Positions 1-8,628 are shown, counted from the stretch's first letter. The stretch: DNA of 64,000 nucleotides from Marinobacter sp. es.042 (GCF_900188315.1 NZ_LT897781.1:620001-684000); one strand, 5' to 3'. Program-made: numbers and translations. Notes: a model not told the origin generated them from the letters alone.

Positions 1-720
1 ATCGTAGTGAAGCATTTCCGCCATTTCCCGGAAGCTGGCGTCAGCGAACAGCAAAAGAGCCTCTCCGGCGATGCCGGCACCGGTGAACCCCTGGCACACG
101 GCGGAATAGGTGTGGCTGTCGCTGACCGAGGAAATGGCCATGTGCAGTTCGGAGTTGGCCAGGAAGGCGACCTTGGGAATCGGCTGTTTGACGAAGACAC
201 GTAACAACCGGGCCAGTAGATCGGAGGACCGGCCCATGGCGACGTTGGAAATTTCCTGCAGGTAGTCGTTCAGGGAAACGGAGATTTCCGGAGCGGCACT
301 GCCTGTGCTCTTAAGGCTGGTGTCCTGCAGCGCCGAATCTTCGAGTTCACCAGGCCGGTACACCCCGTATTCCACCAGCAGATCAAGTACGGTGCAGGTC
401 TCTGTTGGCTTTTTGATGAAGTCGAGGGCGCCGAGCTTTTTGACCCGGTCCCGGGCTTCGGGCTGGATATCGCCGGAAACGACGATGGTCATGACCGGTA
501 AATCTTCCTTGCGAACCTGCTCCAGCACCTGGTAGCCATCCATCTCTGGCATGTTCAGATCCAGGAACAGCAGCTCTGCCTTTTCCCCGCGCAATTTCTC
601 CAGCGCTTCCACACCATCCTTTGCGAAACTGACGTCTCCGCGCAATCCCTCAGGCAGCGCCCGGGCCATTTGCTTTCTGGCAAGGGCAGAATCGTCGCAG
701 ATCAGTATCCGGGTGGTCAT
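1..720 (-). CDS. Response regulator with C-terminal CheC-like domain (partial)
   Basis: Reading the minus strand from the ATG at 720 gives an open frame that runs off the window at base 1 (240 codons seen). Residues 1-120 form a receiver domain with the acidic pair D9-D10, phosphoacceptor D54 in LFLDLNMPEMDG and the conserved Lys near residue 104 (IKKP). After a linker, residues from about 150 (DYLQEISNVAMGRSSDLLARLL) match the CheC/CheX/FliY phosphatase fold, which has the E-x-x-N signature. A REC-CheC fusion suggests a chemotaxis or surface-behaviour output acting on phospho-CheY-like proteins; that role is inferred. The missing C-terminus lies beyond the window edge. An extended -10 element sits about 40 bases upstream. 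Confidence 0.85.
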   Translation of the reverse strand, partial: MTTRILICDDSALARKQMARALPEGLRGDVSFAKDGVEALEKLRGEKAELLFLDLNMPEMDGYQVLEQVRKEDLPVMTIVVSGDIQPEARDRVKKLGALDFIKKPTETCTVLDLLVEYGVYRPGELEDSALQDTSLKSTGSAAPEISVSLNDYLQEISNVAMGRSSDLLARLLRVFVKQPIPKVAFLANSELHMAISSVSDSHTYSAVCQGFTGAGIAGEALLLFADASFREMAEMLHYD

Positions 721-756
721 TGATGGGGCCGTAGAGGGTTGGTCATAAGTTGCGAA

Positions 757-765
757 AGTATACCA
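757..765 (-). promoter_or_regulatory. Extended -10 element for the REC-CheC gene
   Basis: The minus strand reads TGGTATACT, an extended -10 hexamer (TGnTATAAT type), about 37 bases upstream of the ATG at 720. No good -35 is visible at 17 bases, which is common for extended -10 promoters. Confidence 0.4.
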
Positions 766-987
766 GTAGTATTTGTTATGTACACGTTTGCTACAGCATT
801 CGTAACAATGGGTAAGGCGTTGTAAGTATTTTAAGCCAAAGGTTTTGTGACTGTATTCAAAGTTGGTTGAGTATTACTGAATTGTAAACGGTGATTGTGA
901 ATCTGCTCACTCTATTGGCCGATCTGCCTTGGTTATAGTGTGTCTGCGGCAAATAAAATAATAATGGTTCTTCAGAGACACAACACT

Positions 988-1881
988 ATGAGACAGCAGG
1001 CGTATGGATACGCTGCCGTCACCCTGTTCTGCCTGGGTATTGCGCCCGTTGTCCAGGCAGAGCTGAATCCCATTTCTGATGAAACAATGGGTGAGGTGAC
1101 CGGGCAGGCTTTTATGCAGATTGAGAACATTGATGGCGGTGTCGACGGTCATCAGTTCACCCGAATGACTTTGGGGATGGATGTTGAGACCCGAGTTAAT
1201 ATCGACGATGTGAAAGCCGGCGAAATCGACGGAGGCGCGGACTTTGCCGCTGAGCACGTGGCGTTGGGGCATATTGCTCGCAACGATGGCGTTCAATATA
1301 ACGGTCGTACCTACAGCAAAGGCGACACCGTTCATTTTGAGGCGTTCAAGCCTTACATCGAGCTGGCAAATGGTGCTAACGATGAGCTTGCCGGGTTCAG
1401 GATGGGATTTGGGCAGGCGAGAGGGTCGGTTTCCTCGCTGACCGGCAGTTTCAGTGGCAACATCGGTTTAAAGCTTGCTGATGGCTCCGACACGGTTTAC
1501 GACGCCGCGTTGATGGATCAAAACGCCCAGGCAACTCAACGAAGAGCCACTCATATTGGTATCGTCGACCCCGCAGCAGCCACCGCGGACTGCAATGCAG
1601 TTTCTGCCACAAACTGTGCTCCGCTTTCTAATCTTCAGTCTCTGATTGTGGGTAGTGAAAACGCCGACGGCACCACAGGATTTACCAACGATTTCTTTAT
1701 CGGTTTCCAGCGCGAGGATGTTGGTTGGCAAAGCCCGGATGGTGCCACCGTGATCAACGCTGGCCAGGGTGTGTTCATCAACTTGCCTACCAGCATGACG
1801 GTAGATATGGACCAATTGATCACCCAAGGCGTAGAGCGATTACAGACCCATCGCAATGACATGGGTAAGCAGCTCTTCTAA
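988..1881 (+). CDS. Exported protein of unknown function with N-terminal MGEVTGQA motif
   Basis: The ATG at 988 is preferred because it opens directly on a signal peptide (MRQQAYGYAAVTLFCLGIAP, cleavage predicted after VQA at residue 24), giving 297 aa. A GTG at 940 and an ATG at 964 are in frame but would bury the signal. The mature protein begins ELNPISDETMGEVTGQA. This 'decide whether Met-Gly-x-Val-Thr-Gly-Gln-Ala' start is seen in exported or surface proteins of marine gammaproteobacteria, including FilA-like proteins near pilus systems; that link is from memory. The rest is Gly/Asp/Asn-rich with two cysteines (DCNAVSATNC), suggesting a beta-rich secreted protein with one disulfide. Function unknown. 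It is a single gene followed by the DUF4160 gene. Confidence 0.7.
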   Translation: MRQQAYGYAAVTLFCLGIAPVVQAELNPISDETMGEVTGQAFMQIENIDGGVDGHQFTRMTLGMDVETRVNIDDVKAGEIDGGADFAAEHVALGHIARNDGVQYNGRTYSKGDTVHFEAFKPYIELANGANDELAGFRMGFGQARGSVSSLTGSFSGNIGLKLADGSDTVYDAALMDQNAQATQRRATHIGIVDPAAATADCNAVSATNCAPLSNLQSLIVGSENADGTTGFTNDFFIGFQREDVGWQSPDGATVINAGQGVFINLPTSMTVDMDQLITQGVERLQTHRNDMGKQLF

Positions 1882-1942
1882 GAGTGGCCCTCGGTTAGAT
1901 TCCGAATAAAGAGTTTTGGCTGATGAGATCAGGGAGTGATCG

Positions 1943-2173
1943 GTGCCAACCCTTCTTTACCTGAATGGTTTTAAGTTCTTCTTTTACGCCAACGATCATT
2001 GGCCCGCCCACGTTCATGTACTTAAAGGCGAGCGATGGGCTAAAATTCAGCTAAGTGACCTCAAGGTCGTGCACAGCTCTATGAAACAGCAGGAGCTGCG
2101 TGCGTGCCTTGAAATTGTTGAAAGCCATAGGTCGGAGTTTCTGGAGCGTTGGAATGCCTGGTTTCAAAGGTAA
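1943..2173 (+). CDS. DUF4160 family protein
   Basis: A 76-aa protein from a GTG start preceded by an AGGGA Shine-Dalgarno. It carries the family signature, a hydrophobic strand with FYANDHWPAHVHV (DH-x-P-x-H-x-H) near residues 16-25. The C-terminal half is helical (MKQQELRACLEIVESHRSEFLERWN). DUF4160 proteins are usually followed by a DUF2442 gene, as here, where the two overlap by 20 bases. The pair is often listed as a toxin-antitoxin-like module, but a biochemical role is not established to my knowledge. The family call is firm; the module function is inferred. Confidence 0.8.
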   Translation: MPTLLYLNGFKFFFYANDHWPAHVHVLKGERWAKIQLSDLKVVHSSMKQQELRACLEIVESHRSEFLERWNAWFQR

Positions 2174-2396
2174 ATCCGTTCATATAGACGATCGCCATCT
2201 CCATGTAGAGCTGGAGGATGGTCGCGTGATATCGACGCCCATTCACTGGTACCCAGAGCTGGAGCGTGCCTCGATTGAGGAGTTCCGTAAGTACCGATTC
2301 ATTTGCGATGCCACGGGCATCGAATGGGAAGATATCGACTACCACCTAAGTATCGAGGCGATGTTGTCGGTGGACTCCCGGCAAACTGCTGCCTGA
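2154..2396 (+). CDS. DUF2442 family protein
   Basis: Starting at the ATG at 2154, inside the end of the DUF4160 gene, gives an 80-aa protein (MPGFKGKSVHIDDRHLHVELEDG...) matching the compact DUF2442 fold: an alternating hydrophobic strand, then DGR-x-I-x-x-P-x-x-WYPELERA and GIEWEDIDYHLSIEAML at the end. A longer reading from 2100 would overlap the upstream gene by 74 bases and add residues unlike the family. The 20-base overlap suggests translational coupling with DUF4160. The usual partner relation supports a two-gene accessory module, bounded on its right by a palindromic repeat at 2411. Confidence 0.8.
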   Translation: MPGFKGKSVHIDDRHLHVELEDGRVISTPIHWYPELERASIEEFRKYRFICDATGIEWEDIDYHLSIEAMLSVDSRQTAA

Positions 2397-2410
2397 TTCT
2401 CCCGCCCTCT

Positions 2411-2466
2411 GAAATTGGGGTCAGATGAAACGTTCATCTGACCCCAATTTCATCTGACCCCAATTT
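2411..2466. repeat. GGGGTCAG palindromic repeat, nested form with truncated outer copy
   Basis: A perfect palindrome covers 2411-2451 (19-base arms, 3-base loop ACG) with core GGGGTCAGATGAA and its complement. An additional right half-copy (TTCATCTGACCCC) follows to 2466. It fits an outer palindrome carrying an inner copy in its loop, with the outer left arm mostly lost. It lies between the DUF2442 gene and sbcB. Confidence 0.9.
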
Positions 2467-2488
2467 AGCGACTGCAGGAGCTTCTGTT

Positions 2489-3934
2489 TTGATCCGCTCG
2501 TTTTACTGGCACGATTACGAAACCTTCGGCGTAGATCCGGTTCACGACAGGCCTTCCCAGTTTGCCGGCGTGCGGACGGATGCGGATCTCAACATCATCG
2601 AAGATCCCCTGGTGATCTACTGCAAGCCAGCGGACGATTATCTGCCATCGCCCGAAGCCTGCCTGATTACCGGGATCACTCCGCAAAAGGCCCTGGAAGA
2701 TGGCTTTCCCGAGGCTGAGTTCATAGCCCAGATTAATGAAGCCTTCAGCCAGCCCGGCACCTGTGTGGTTGGCTACAACAGCCTGCGCTTTGACGATGAA
2801 GTGACCCGGCACACCCTCTACCGCAACCTGCGCGATCCCTACGCACGAGAATGGCAGAACGGCAATGCCCGCTGGGATATCATTGATATGGTCCGCCTGA
2901 CCTATGCCCTGCGCCCCGAAGGTATCAACTGGCCCCGAAAGGAAGATGGCAGCCCCAGTTTCAAACTGGAGGAGCTGACCGTTGCCAACGGCATCGCCCA
3001 CGAAGCGGCCCACGATGCCATGTCGGATGTTGAGGCGACCATTGCGGTGGCCAAGCTGATCAAGGAGAAACAGCCAAAGCTCTTTGATTTTGTTCTGCAG
3101 AATAAGGACAAACACTCGGCACGGGCGATGCTGGATACGGCTGCCATGAAGCCGGTGTTCCATATATCCGCCAAGTACCCGGCCAGCCGTGGGTGCTGTG
3201 CACTGGTTGCTCCGGTGGCCGAGCATCCAACCAACAAGAACCTGGTGATTGTTTACGATCTGCGCGAGGACCCCAGCGAGCTGATCGCCGCCAGCGCTGA
3301 GCAGATTCGTGAGCGTGTGTTTACTTCCCAGGCTGAATTGGGGGAGGGGGTCAGTCGCTTTCCTCTGAAAGGCGTGCAATTGAACAAGTGCCCGGTGCTG
3401 GCGCCGGCGAATATGCTATCCACCCTTTCTCCGGAGCGCCTCGAAGAATTGGCCCTGGACGGGGACACGCTGCGAGCCAACCTGGCCATGCTGCGCAAGG
3501 CGCCGGACTTGCCGGCCAGAATTGCCGAGGCTTTTGACCAGCCCCATGAGAGCGATCTGACAGACCCGGATGAGCAGCTCTATGCAGGTGGCTTTATCAG
3601 CAAAACTGACCGCGAGAAGCTGAACTGGGTGCTGGAACAGCCGGTTGAGACGCTTGGCGAGCTGGAGGTGACCTTTGAAGATGATCGCCTGCAGGAGCTT
3701 CTCTTTCGTTATCGGGCGCGGAATTACCCGGGTAGCCTGATGGGCGAAGAGATGGAAAGGTGGGAGGAGTTTCGCAGCCAGAGATTAATGCACCCAAAGA
3801 AGGGTTGGCGGTCTCTGGAGGCTTTTGCCCAGGAACTACAGCGCCTGGCGGCAGACCCGGAACTGACGCCGCAGAACAGACATATCCTCGAGGATCTGCA
3901 TTTGTATGGGGAGTCTTTGATTCCCTACATCTAA
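2489..3934 (+). CDS. sbcB: Exodeoxyribonuclease I
   Basis: A 481-aa DEDDh 3'-5' single-strand DNA exonuclease that acts in recombination and mismatch repair. Exo motif I is FYWHDYETFG at residues 5-14 (catalytic D and E). Motif II is GYNSLRFDDEVTRHTLYRN near residue 95, followed by the family block NGNARWDIIDMVR. Motif III is HEAAHDAMSDVEAT near residue 170. The C-terminal SH3-like and helical extension typical of ExoI follows; length matches the family. The start is TTG, supported by CAGGAG eight bases upstream, with no in-frame ATG nearby. The stop codon lies 5 bases before a palindromic repeat, so it is probably a single-gene transcript. Confidence 0.95.
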   Translation: MIRSFYWHDYETFGVDPVHDRPSQFAGVRTDADLNIIEDPLVIYCKPADDYLPSPEACLITGITPQKALEDGFPEAEFIAQINEAFSQPGTCVVGYNSLRFDDEVTRHTLYRNLRDPYAREWQNGNARWDIIDMVRLTYALRPEGINWPRKEDGSPSFKLEELTVANGIAHEAAHDAMSDVEATIAVAKLIKEKQPKLFDFVLQNKDKHSARAMLDTAAMKPVFHISAKYPASRGCCALVAPVAEHPTNKNLVIVYDLREDPSELIAASAEQIRERVFTSQAELGEGVSRFPLKGVQLNKCPVLAPANMLSTLSPERLEELALDGDTLRANLAMLRKAPDLPARIAEAFDQPHESDLTDPDEQLYAGGFISKTDREKLNWVLEQPVETLGELEVTFEDDRLQELLFRYRARNYPGSLMGEEMERWEEFRSQRLMHPKKGWRSLEAFAQELQRLAADPELTPQNRHILEDLHLYGESLIPYI

Positions 3935-3938
3935 AAAT

Positions 3939-3967
3939 GGGGTCAGAAGAACTTTTCTTCTGACCCC
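3939..3967. repeat. GGGGTCAG palindromic repeat (GAAGAA variant), copy 1
   Basis: A perfect 13-base inverted repeat GGGGTCAGAAGAA / complement with loop CTT. It is identical, including the asymmetric loop and hence orientation, to the copy at 4450-4478, so the two form a 29-base direct repeat flanking the nucleotidyltransferase gene. Confidence 0.9.
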
Positions 3968-4069
3968 AAGTTCACCTGAGCCGAGGTTCGCGCTCACCGC
4001 CGTTTTCTTTATTGTTTTGGGGGCAAGGTTTAAACTCCAAATACATCAACGTAAGCGACCGAGTACGTC

Positions 4070-4393
4070 ATGGCCTCAATAAATGCGCTGAATATGCTGA
4101 CAGAAAAACAGGACGAGATTCGGCGGCTTTGTGAAAAGCACCGGGTAATGTCGTTCGGTGTTTTCGGCTCTGCTGCCAAAGGGCATTTCAATGAGACCAG
4201 TGATCTGGATTTTCTTGTGGATTTTGATCCAGCTCTAACCGCCACTCAAAAGGCTGCGGCGTTTTTCGGGCTGAAAGAAGATCTTGAAATGATGTTTTCT
4301 CGTCCAGTGGATTTGGTCACAGTGTCGTCCCTGACCAACCCCTATTTCAGAGCCTCTGTACTTGAAGAGCGGCACTCATTATATGCAGCGTGA
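4070..4393 (+). CDS. MNT-type minimal nucleotidyltransferase, orphan
   Basis: A 107-aa protein with the pol-beta-type nucleotidyltransferase motif GVFGSAAKGHFNETSDLDFLVDF: Gly-Ser near residues 34-35 and the metal-binding Asp-x-Asp about 13 residues later. It has the size and layout of MntA-type antitoxins, which AMPylate HEPN toxins. No HEPN-like ORF follows within the roughly 95 bases to the next gene, so the toxin half is missing here. The gene sits alone between two identical 29-base palindromes, suggesting a small acquired cassette. The nucleotidyltransferase fold is visible; the antitoxin role is inferred from family. Confidence 0.8.
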   Translation: MASINALNMLTEKQDEIRRLCEKHRVMSFGVFGSAAKGHFNETSDLDFLVDFDPALTATQKAAAFFGLKEDLEMMFSRPVDLVTVSSLTNPYFRASVLEERHSLYAA

Positions 4394-4449
4394 GGCTCTG
4401 AGAACTGATCGATAATCGAAAGTTGATCCTGTAGCAATGCGTCGAAAAC

Positions 4450-4478
4450 GGGGTCAGAAGAACTTTTCTTCTGACCCC
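4450..4478. repeat. GGGGTCAG palindromic repeat (GAAGAA variant), copy 2
   Basis: Identical to the 3939-3967 copy in stem, loop and orientation. It lies 10 bases beyond the 3' end of the minus-strand TPR gene. Confidence 0.9.
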
Positions 4479-4488
4479 AAATTCAGGT

Positions 4489-6489
4489 TCACCGCCGCTT
4501 CAGGAAATAGACGCTCAGATTCTGCCCCATCAGACTCTGCACTTCACTGCCCAGGGCTTCCGCCTGGATCTGCTTCTGAACCGGTGCGGTAGCGAGGCTG
4601 TGGCCATCAACATCCCTCGCTTTCACAAGCTTCCACTCCACCTCGTTACTCGCCATGGCCATCAGCTCTTTCAGCTGGGCTGTGTCCTGGGGCCGAAACC
4701 ATCTGTCCCTGCAGCCCCCTAGGCTGTAGAAATCGGCGTCGGCGGTCAGTTCCTGCCAGGCGGCATCGCTGCGATTGGCAAGGACCATTCGGCGGAGTTG
4801 GCGTAATGTCTGTCGCGTGGGTTGTAGCTTGTGCTCACTGACCAGTTTGCGAATCTGTTTGTCACCAGTGGTTTGTTCCGCAATGGCAGTGTGCATGTGG
4901 ACCACTGCACCAAAACCAGTGGCCTGGTTAGCCAGGGCGGCAAGCGAAAGGGTGTTCATGGCCGGTGAGGGCAGGCGACCAACTTCAATCCAGTGAACCT
5001 GATGGCCATCCGCCACGAATCGCTGGGCGATGGACCATGGCCAGAACACGATGTTGTCCATGCTCATCTCGTTGGCCATGCGTGTGGCTTTGGCGATGTT
5101 GGCCAGGGATTCATCCACCGCGATCACTTCCACATCGTCCAGGTAGCCGGCCAGTTCCATCGCCCGCTGGCCAGATTGCGCACCACATACCATGATGCGA
5201 AGGGTGGCCGGGAGATTTTCCGTGTCCAGCCCCAGTTCAGTGGCCATCAGTGTTTTCAGGCTGCTTTCGGTACGATAGGCCAAGCGGGACCAGGATGGCC
5301 ATGCCTGGGGAACATCGGTCTTCTCCAGACAGAGCTCCTCGGCCTTCTCATCGAAATTCTGCTTGATGGCTTCCTCTTCGGTCCGATCGTAATAGCTGGC
5401 GGCCAGGACTGGTTGCAATGCCAGGGGCCAATCCACGAGATTCCATTGGCCAAGTTGTACCGCGAAGGGCTGATGGAAGAGAGCGCCATACATCGCGGTG
5501 ATCATCAGTGAGCCGATGAGTCCGTCCTGTTCCTCACCGAGGGCGAACTGGGCCTGGATGCTGTCGTTGATGGCTGAGACCAGTCGTTCTTCATCATCTT
5601 CCGCAGCGAGGACATAGCCCGTTCTGTCGGCGTACTGAGCGATGGCCAGTGTCAGGCGCTGCAGCTCGTCCCGAAGTTCAACGGTTTGTGCTATTTCGGC
5701 AATGATCGCCCGACGAAGCATTGTCACCAGTTCTTCCGCGGCCGGATTTGGCATCAGAGTTTTCTGGAGGGCAAGGATCAGCAGTTCATCTTCGCGGGCC
5801 GCATCCAGGAAAATCTGTGCATCCGGGTTATCCAGATCGTACTGTTGATGAATAATCGCGCCGACAAACCGACCCAACTCCTGGTGCGGCAAACCATCCC
5901 TCTGAAGCAGGGCGATAGCATCGTGGGCCAGTGCGGAATCGGCTTTGCTCACTTCCAGGTGTTGGGCGCAAGTGAGCATCCCGCTGTAAACGGAATCCCA
6001 TTCAGCGCCGGTTTCCAAAAGCTTGCGATAATGCAAATAAGCCACATCAAACTGCCCCTGCAGCCGCTTGGAATGGGCAACACCGCAGAAAGCGGCGGCA
6101 GATTGCCGGTCGCAGTCCAGGGCCTGCAGGAAATACTGCTCCGCAAGCGCCGGTCGCTCGGTTTTCAGTGCCCAGTAACCCAGGTTGCAATACTGCTGAA
6201 CCTGGCCCGGCAGATGGTCCAGGCTGGCGTTGAACAGGGCGTGTGCCTTCTCAAGCTGCCCGTCGTCCATCTCCACACGGCCAAGCAGCCCCAGCCCAAC
6301 GGCATTCGCTGGTTCCAGAGCCAGCGCCTCGTTCAGATAGCCCCGACATTCCTGCCGTGCCTTCAGCCGCTGGATATGGCTGAGGCCGTTGCTGTTGGAC
6401 TCCCCATAGGCAAGGTTGGCCTGCAGAAGCAGGCGGGCAACCTGGGCCTGTTGGGATTGGGAAACCTGGACTTGATGCTTGGCTTGCAT
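4489..6489 (-). CDS. TPR protein with C-terminal SAM-methyltransferase-like domain
   Basis: A 666-aa protein. The ATG at 6489 is chosen because GAGGTG lies five bases upstream; an ATG 39 bases further out lacks one. Residues about 45-200 hold several tetratricopeptide units (for example AVGLGLLGRVEMDDGQLEKA and AAFCGVAHSKRLQGQFDVA). The C-terminal third contains a Rossmann-type segment, LRIMVCGAQSGQRAMELAGY followed by VEVIAVDESLANIAKA, which looks like motif I and the acidic loop of class I methyltransferases, though motif I is degenerate (CGAQSG). It lies downstream of the first flagellin on the same strand, beyond a terminator. A role in flagellin modification is plausible from position only. 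Confidence 0.6.
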   Translation of the reverse strand: MQAKHQVQVSQSQQAQVARLLLQANLAYGESNSNGLSHIQRLKARQECRGYLNEALALEPANAVGLGLLGRVEMDDGQLEKAHALFNASLDHLPGQVQQYCNLGYWALKTERPALAEQYFLQALDCDRQSAAAFCGVAHSKRLQGQFDVAYLHYRKLLETGAEWDSVYSGMLTCAQHLEVSKADSALAHDAIALLQRDGLPHQELGRFVGAIIHQQYDLDNPDAQIFLDAAREDELLILALQKTLMPNPAAEELVTMLRRAIIAEIAQTVELRDELQRLTLAIAQYADRTGYVLAAEDDEERLVSAINDSIQAQFALGEEQDGLIGSLMITAMYGALFHQPFAVQLGQWNLVDWPLALQPVLAASYYDRTEEEAIKQNFDEKAEELCLEKTDVPQAWPSWSRLAYRTESSLKTLMATELGLDTENLPATLRIMVCGAQSGQRAMELAGYLDDVEVIAVDESLANIAKATRMANEMSMDNIVFWPWSIAQRFVADGHQVHWIEVGRLPSPAMNTLSLAALANQATGFGAVVHMHTAIAEQTTGDKQIRKLVSEHKLQPTRQTLRQLRRMVLANRSDAAWQELTADADFYSLGGCRDRWFRPQDTAQLKELMAMASNEVEWKLVKARDVDGHSLATAPVQKQIQAEALGSEVQSLMGQNLSVYFLKRR

Positions 6490-6632
6490 GGGACACCTCG
6501 TGAATTCAGCCGCAGTTGGGAGCGGCAAAGGTCTGCAGTTTTTGGCGGTTTGCCGTGCTTTGAGGGATGTGTTGCGAAAGGTGTGCCAGGTTGTGTAGCG
6601 GAAAGCTTAAAGGGGAAGGGTATTGTTGCCTT

Positions 6633-6664
6633 AAAAAGAGGGCCCGGTTTGCACCGAGCCCTCT
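6633..6664 (-). terminator. Intrinsic terminator of the first flagellin gene
   Basis: On the minus strand a GC-rich stem (AGAGGGC...GCCCTCT with inner CGGT/ACCG) is followed by a run of five T, 18 bases after the flagellin stop codon. Confidence 0.85.
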
Positions 6665-6682
6665 TGGGTTTTCTCTTTAGGT

Positions 6683-8509
6683 TTAACCCTGCAGCAGCTG
6701 AAGAACCTGCTGCGGTCTTGCGTTGGCCTGGGCCAGAACAGAGAGGCCGGCCTGCTGCAGGACCTGGGTTCTGGCCAGTTCGGCGGATTCTGCGGCGAAG
6801 TCCGCATCACGAATACGGCTATTTGAGGCCGAGAGGTTCTCGGAGGTGGTTGCCAGGTTTGCAATGGTAGACTCGAATCGGTTCTGAACGGCACCAAGCT
6901 CGGCTCGGAAACCGTTGATTGTGTCGATCGCGTAATCTATTGAGATCATCGCCAAGTCAGCACCGTCTCTGCTCGAGATGTCGACGCCAGTCACTGCATA
7001 GGTGTCGTCTGCGATAGTTGCATTAATCGCTTGGTTGTAATCTTCAAGACCGCCAAAGAGTCCATCGCCATCTATGTCGGCGTCGATCGTAATGTCGAAA
7101 GCCTCACCGAATTGTGATGAAAAAATAATCTCATCGTTGTCGGAGTTCAGGTTTGCGCGGATGCCTGTTTGGGTGCTTTGAGCATTGATCTGGCTAACGA
7201 TATCGCTCAATGATCCCATGCCTTCGAAAGTAAAGACATCTCCGTTGATGTCGACCTCAAAGTTGTAGGTGTCGCCATTCGCGAATGATTGACCCAGCGT
7301 CAGATCTTCAGCGCCGTCGATGCTGGTTAGAGCTCCACCAATGGAACTATTGGGGGTTCCCGTTCCATCTTCAATTGTAATCGTCCCGGGATCGACATCA
7401 TCTGCCGGCGTTGCAGCGCCTCCGTTAGTGATGGTGAGCGTCCCACCGGCATTGGCGACGGTCAGATCAGGGTCTTCATTTGCTTGAAGCTGAGCTTGCA
7501 GTTCTGTGGCGACATCATCGAAGTCGGAGCCTGCAGTGATCGGATAATCAACGCCGCCGAAGGTGATCGTACCGCCGCTAGTAAAGTCCAGGCCCGATAC
7601 GTCGATCGTATCCGTTCCACCGGCACCGGCAATGTTGGTCCCACCGCCACTGTTGTCAGCAGTGTTGCCTGTCACACCGCTTGCATCTGAAATGCTAAAC
7701 GAGGTTGCAGGAAAATCCGTCGACGTTGGATTCGTAATGGTGAGGGTGTTGCCATCGACTGTGACTGTTACTTCCGCGAGGTCTCCGCCGCCGTTCTGAA
7801 TCTCGGTTTGCAGCGCGGTGGCGAGCGCATCGGCGTCAGCGTAGGAAGCAGCGCCGATGCTTACATCCTCACCACCAATGGTGCCCGTGATTGTGAGATC
7901 GGTTGTGAAATCCAGGGTCGACACATTCAAATCAGTTGTTGCAGCTTCTCCCGGCCCAATGACATCGCTCGATAATCCAGCGGTTTCTTTCAGCACCGAG
8001 CCAATCTGGCTGCCGCGAGAGTCAAGACCGCTAATTGCAATGGTTTCGCCCGTATTGGCGCCCACCTGGAAAGTTTGAGTGTCGAAGGTGCCGTCGAGAA
8101 CTTTCAGTCCGTTAAAAGATGTTTGGGCGGCAATCCGGTTGATTTCCTCAATGCGCTGCTGGACCTCCTGGTTCAGCGCCTGCCGATCCGAAGGACTGTT
8201 GGTGGCGTTGGCAGACTGAACCGCCAGCTCACGGATACGTTGCAGGTTGTTGGTAATTTCATCCATGGCCCCCTCGGCAGTCTGAGCCAGAGAGATGCCG
8301 TCGTTGGCGTTTCGCTGGGCCTGGTTAAGGCCTGCGATCTGTGACTGGAAGCGTTCAGAGATTGCAAGACCGGCTGCATCGTCTTTTGCAGAGTTGATGC
8401 GCAGGCCGGAAGACAAGCGCTCAAGAGCTACATTTGCCTGGCCCTGCGAGGCATTAAGGTTTCTTTGCGCGTTCAGCGAAGCGATGTTGGTGTTAATGAC
8501 CTGAGGCAT
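6683..8509 (-). CDS. fliC: Flagellin (paralog 1, sigma-54-type promoter)
   Basis: A 608-aa filament subunit, exported by the flagellar type III apparatus. The N-terminal D0/D1 block ([32 protein letters not shown]) and C-terminal block ([28 protein letters not shown], ending QVLQLLQG) are canonical. Between about residues 180 and 520 lies a long variable D2/D3 region with flagellin_IN-like repeats ([22 protein letters not shown] type), making it longer than typical 400-500 aa polar flagellins. A GGAG element precedes the start. It is transcribed away from paralogs 2 and 3 from a 387-base shared intergenic region. Its N-terminus (MPQVINTNIAS) differs from theirs ([11 protein letters not shown]), so it is a distinct lineage. 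Confidence 0.97.
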   Translation of the reverse strand: MPQVINTNIASLNAQRNLNASQGQANVALERLSSGLRINSAKDDAAGLAISERFQSQIAGLNQAQRNANDGISLAQTAEGAMDEITNNLQRIRELAVQSANATNSPSDRQALNQEVQQRIEEINRIAAQTSFNGLKVLDGTFDTQTFQVGANTGETIAISGLDSRGSQIGSVLKETAGLSSDVIGPGEAATTDLNVSTLDFTTDLTITGTIGGEDVSIGAASYADADALATALQTEIQNGGGDLAEVTVTVDGNTLTITNPTSTDFPATSFSISDASGVTGNTADNSGGGTNIAGAGGTDTIDVSGLDFTSGGTITFGGVDYPITAGSDFDDVATELQAQLQANEDPDLTVANAGGTLTITNGGAATPADDVDPGTITIEDGTGTPNSSIGGALTSIDGAEDLTLGQSFANGDTYNFEVDINGDVFTFEGMGSLSDIVSQINAQSTQTGIRANLNSDNDEIIFSSQFGEAFDITIDADIDGDGLFGGLEDYNQAINATIADDTYAVTGVDISSRDGADLAMISIDYAIDTINGFRAELGAVQNRFESTIANLATTSENLSASNSRIRDADFAAESAELARTQVLQQAGLSVLAQANARPQQVLQLLQG

Positions 8510-8612
8510 ATCAATTCTCCCTGCTCAGAGGCGCCGAAAGCGAGGTGCCCGATCACGAAGAGGGGAACCACTGCCGGCGAAATTCGTTTAATTGCCGTTT
8601 TGCAGGGTGCTA

Positions 8613-8628
8613 AGCGAATCGCGTGCCA
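8613..8628 (-). promoter_or_regulatory. Sigma-54-type (-24/-12) promoter for flagellin 1
   Basis: The minus strand reads TGGCACGCGATTCGCT, matching TGGCACG-N4-T(T/C)GC(T/A) with GG and GC exactly 10 bases apart. It lies about 100 bases upstream of the ATG at 8509. FleQ/FleR-type activators encoded at 59.5-63.9 kb are the obvious enhancer-binding partners (inference). Confidence 0.75.

Noticed and set aside
5686..6870. 394-codon plus-strand frame opposite the TPR gene
   Set aside because: It overlaps the TPR gene and the flagellin terminator and shows no motifs.
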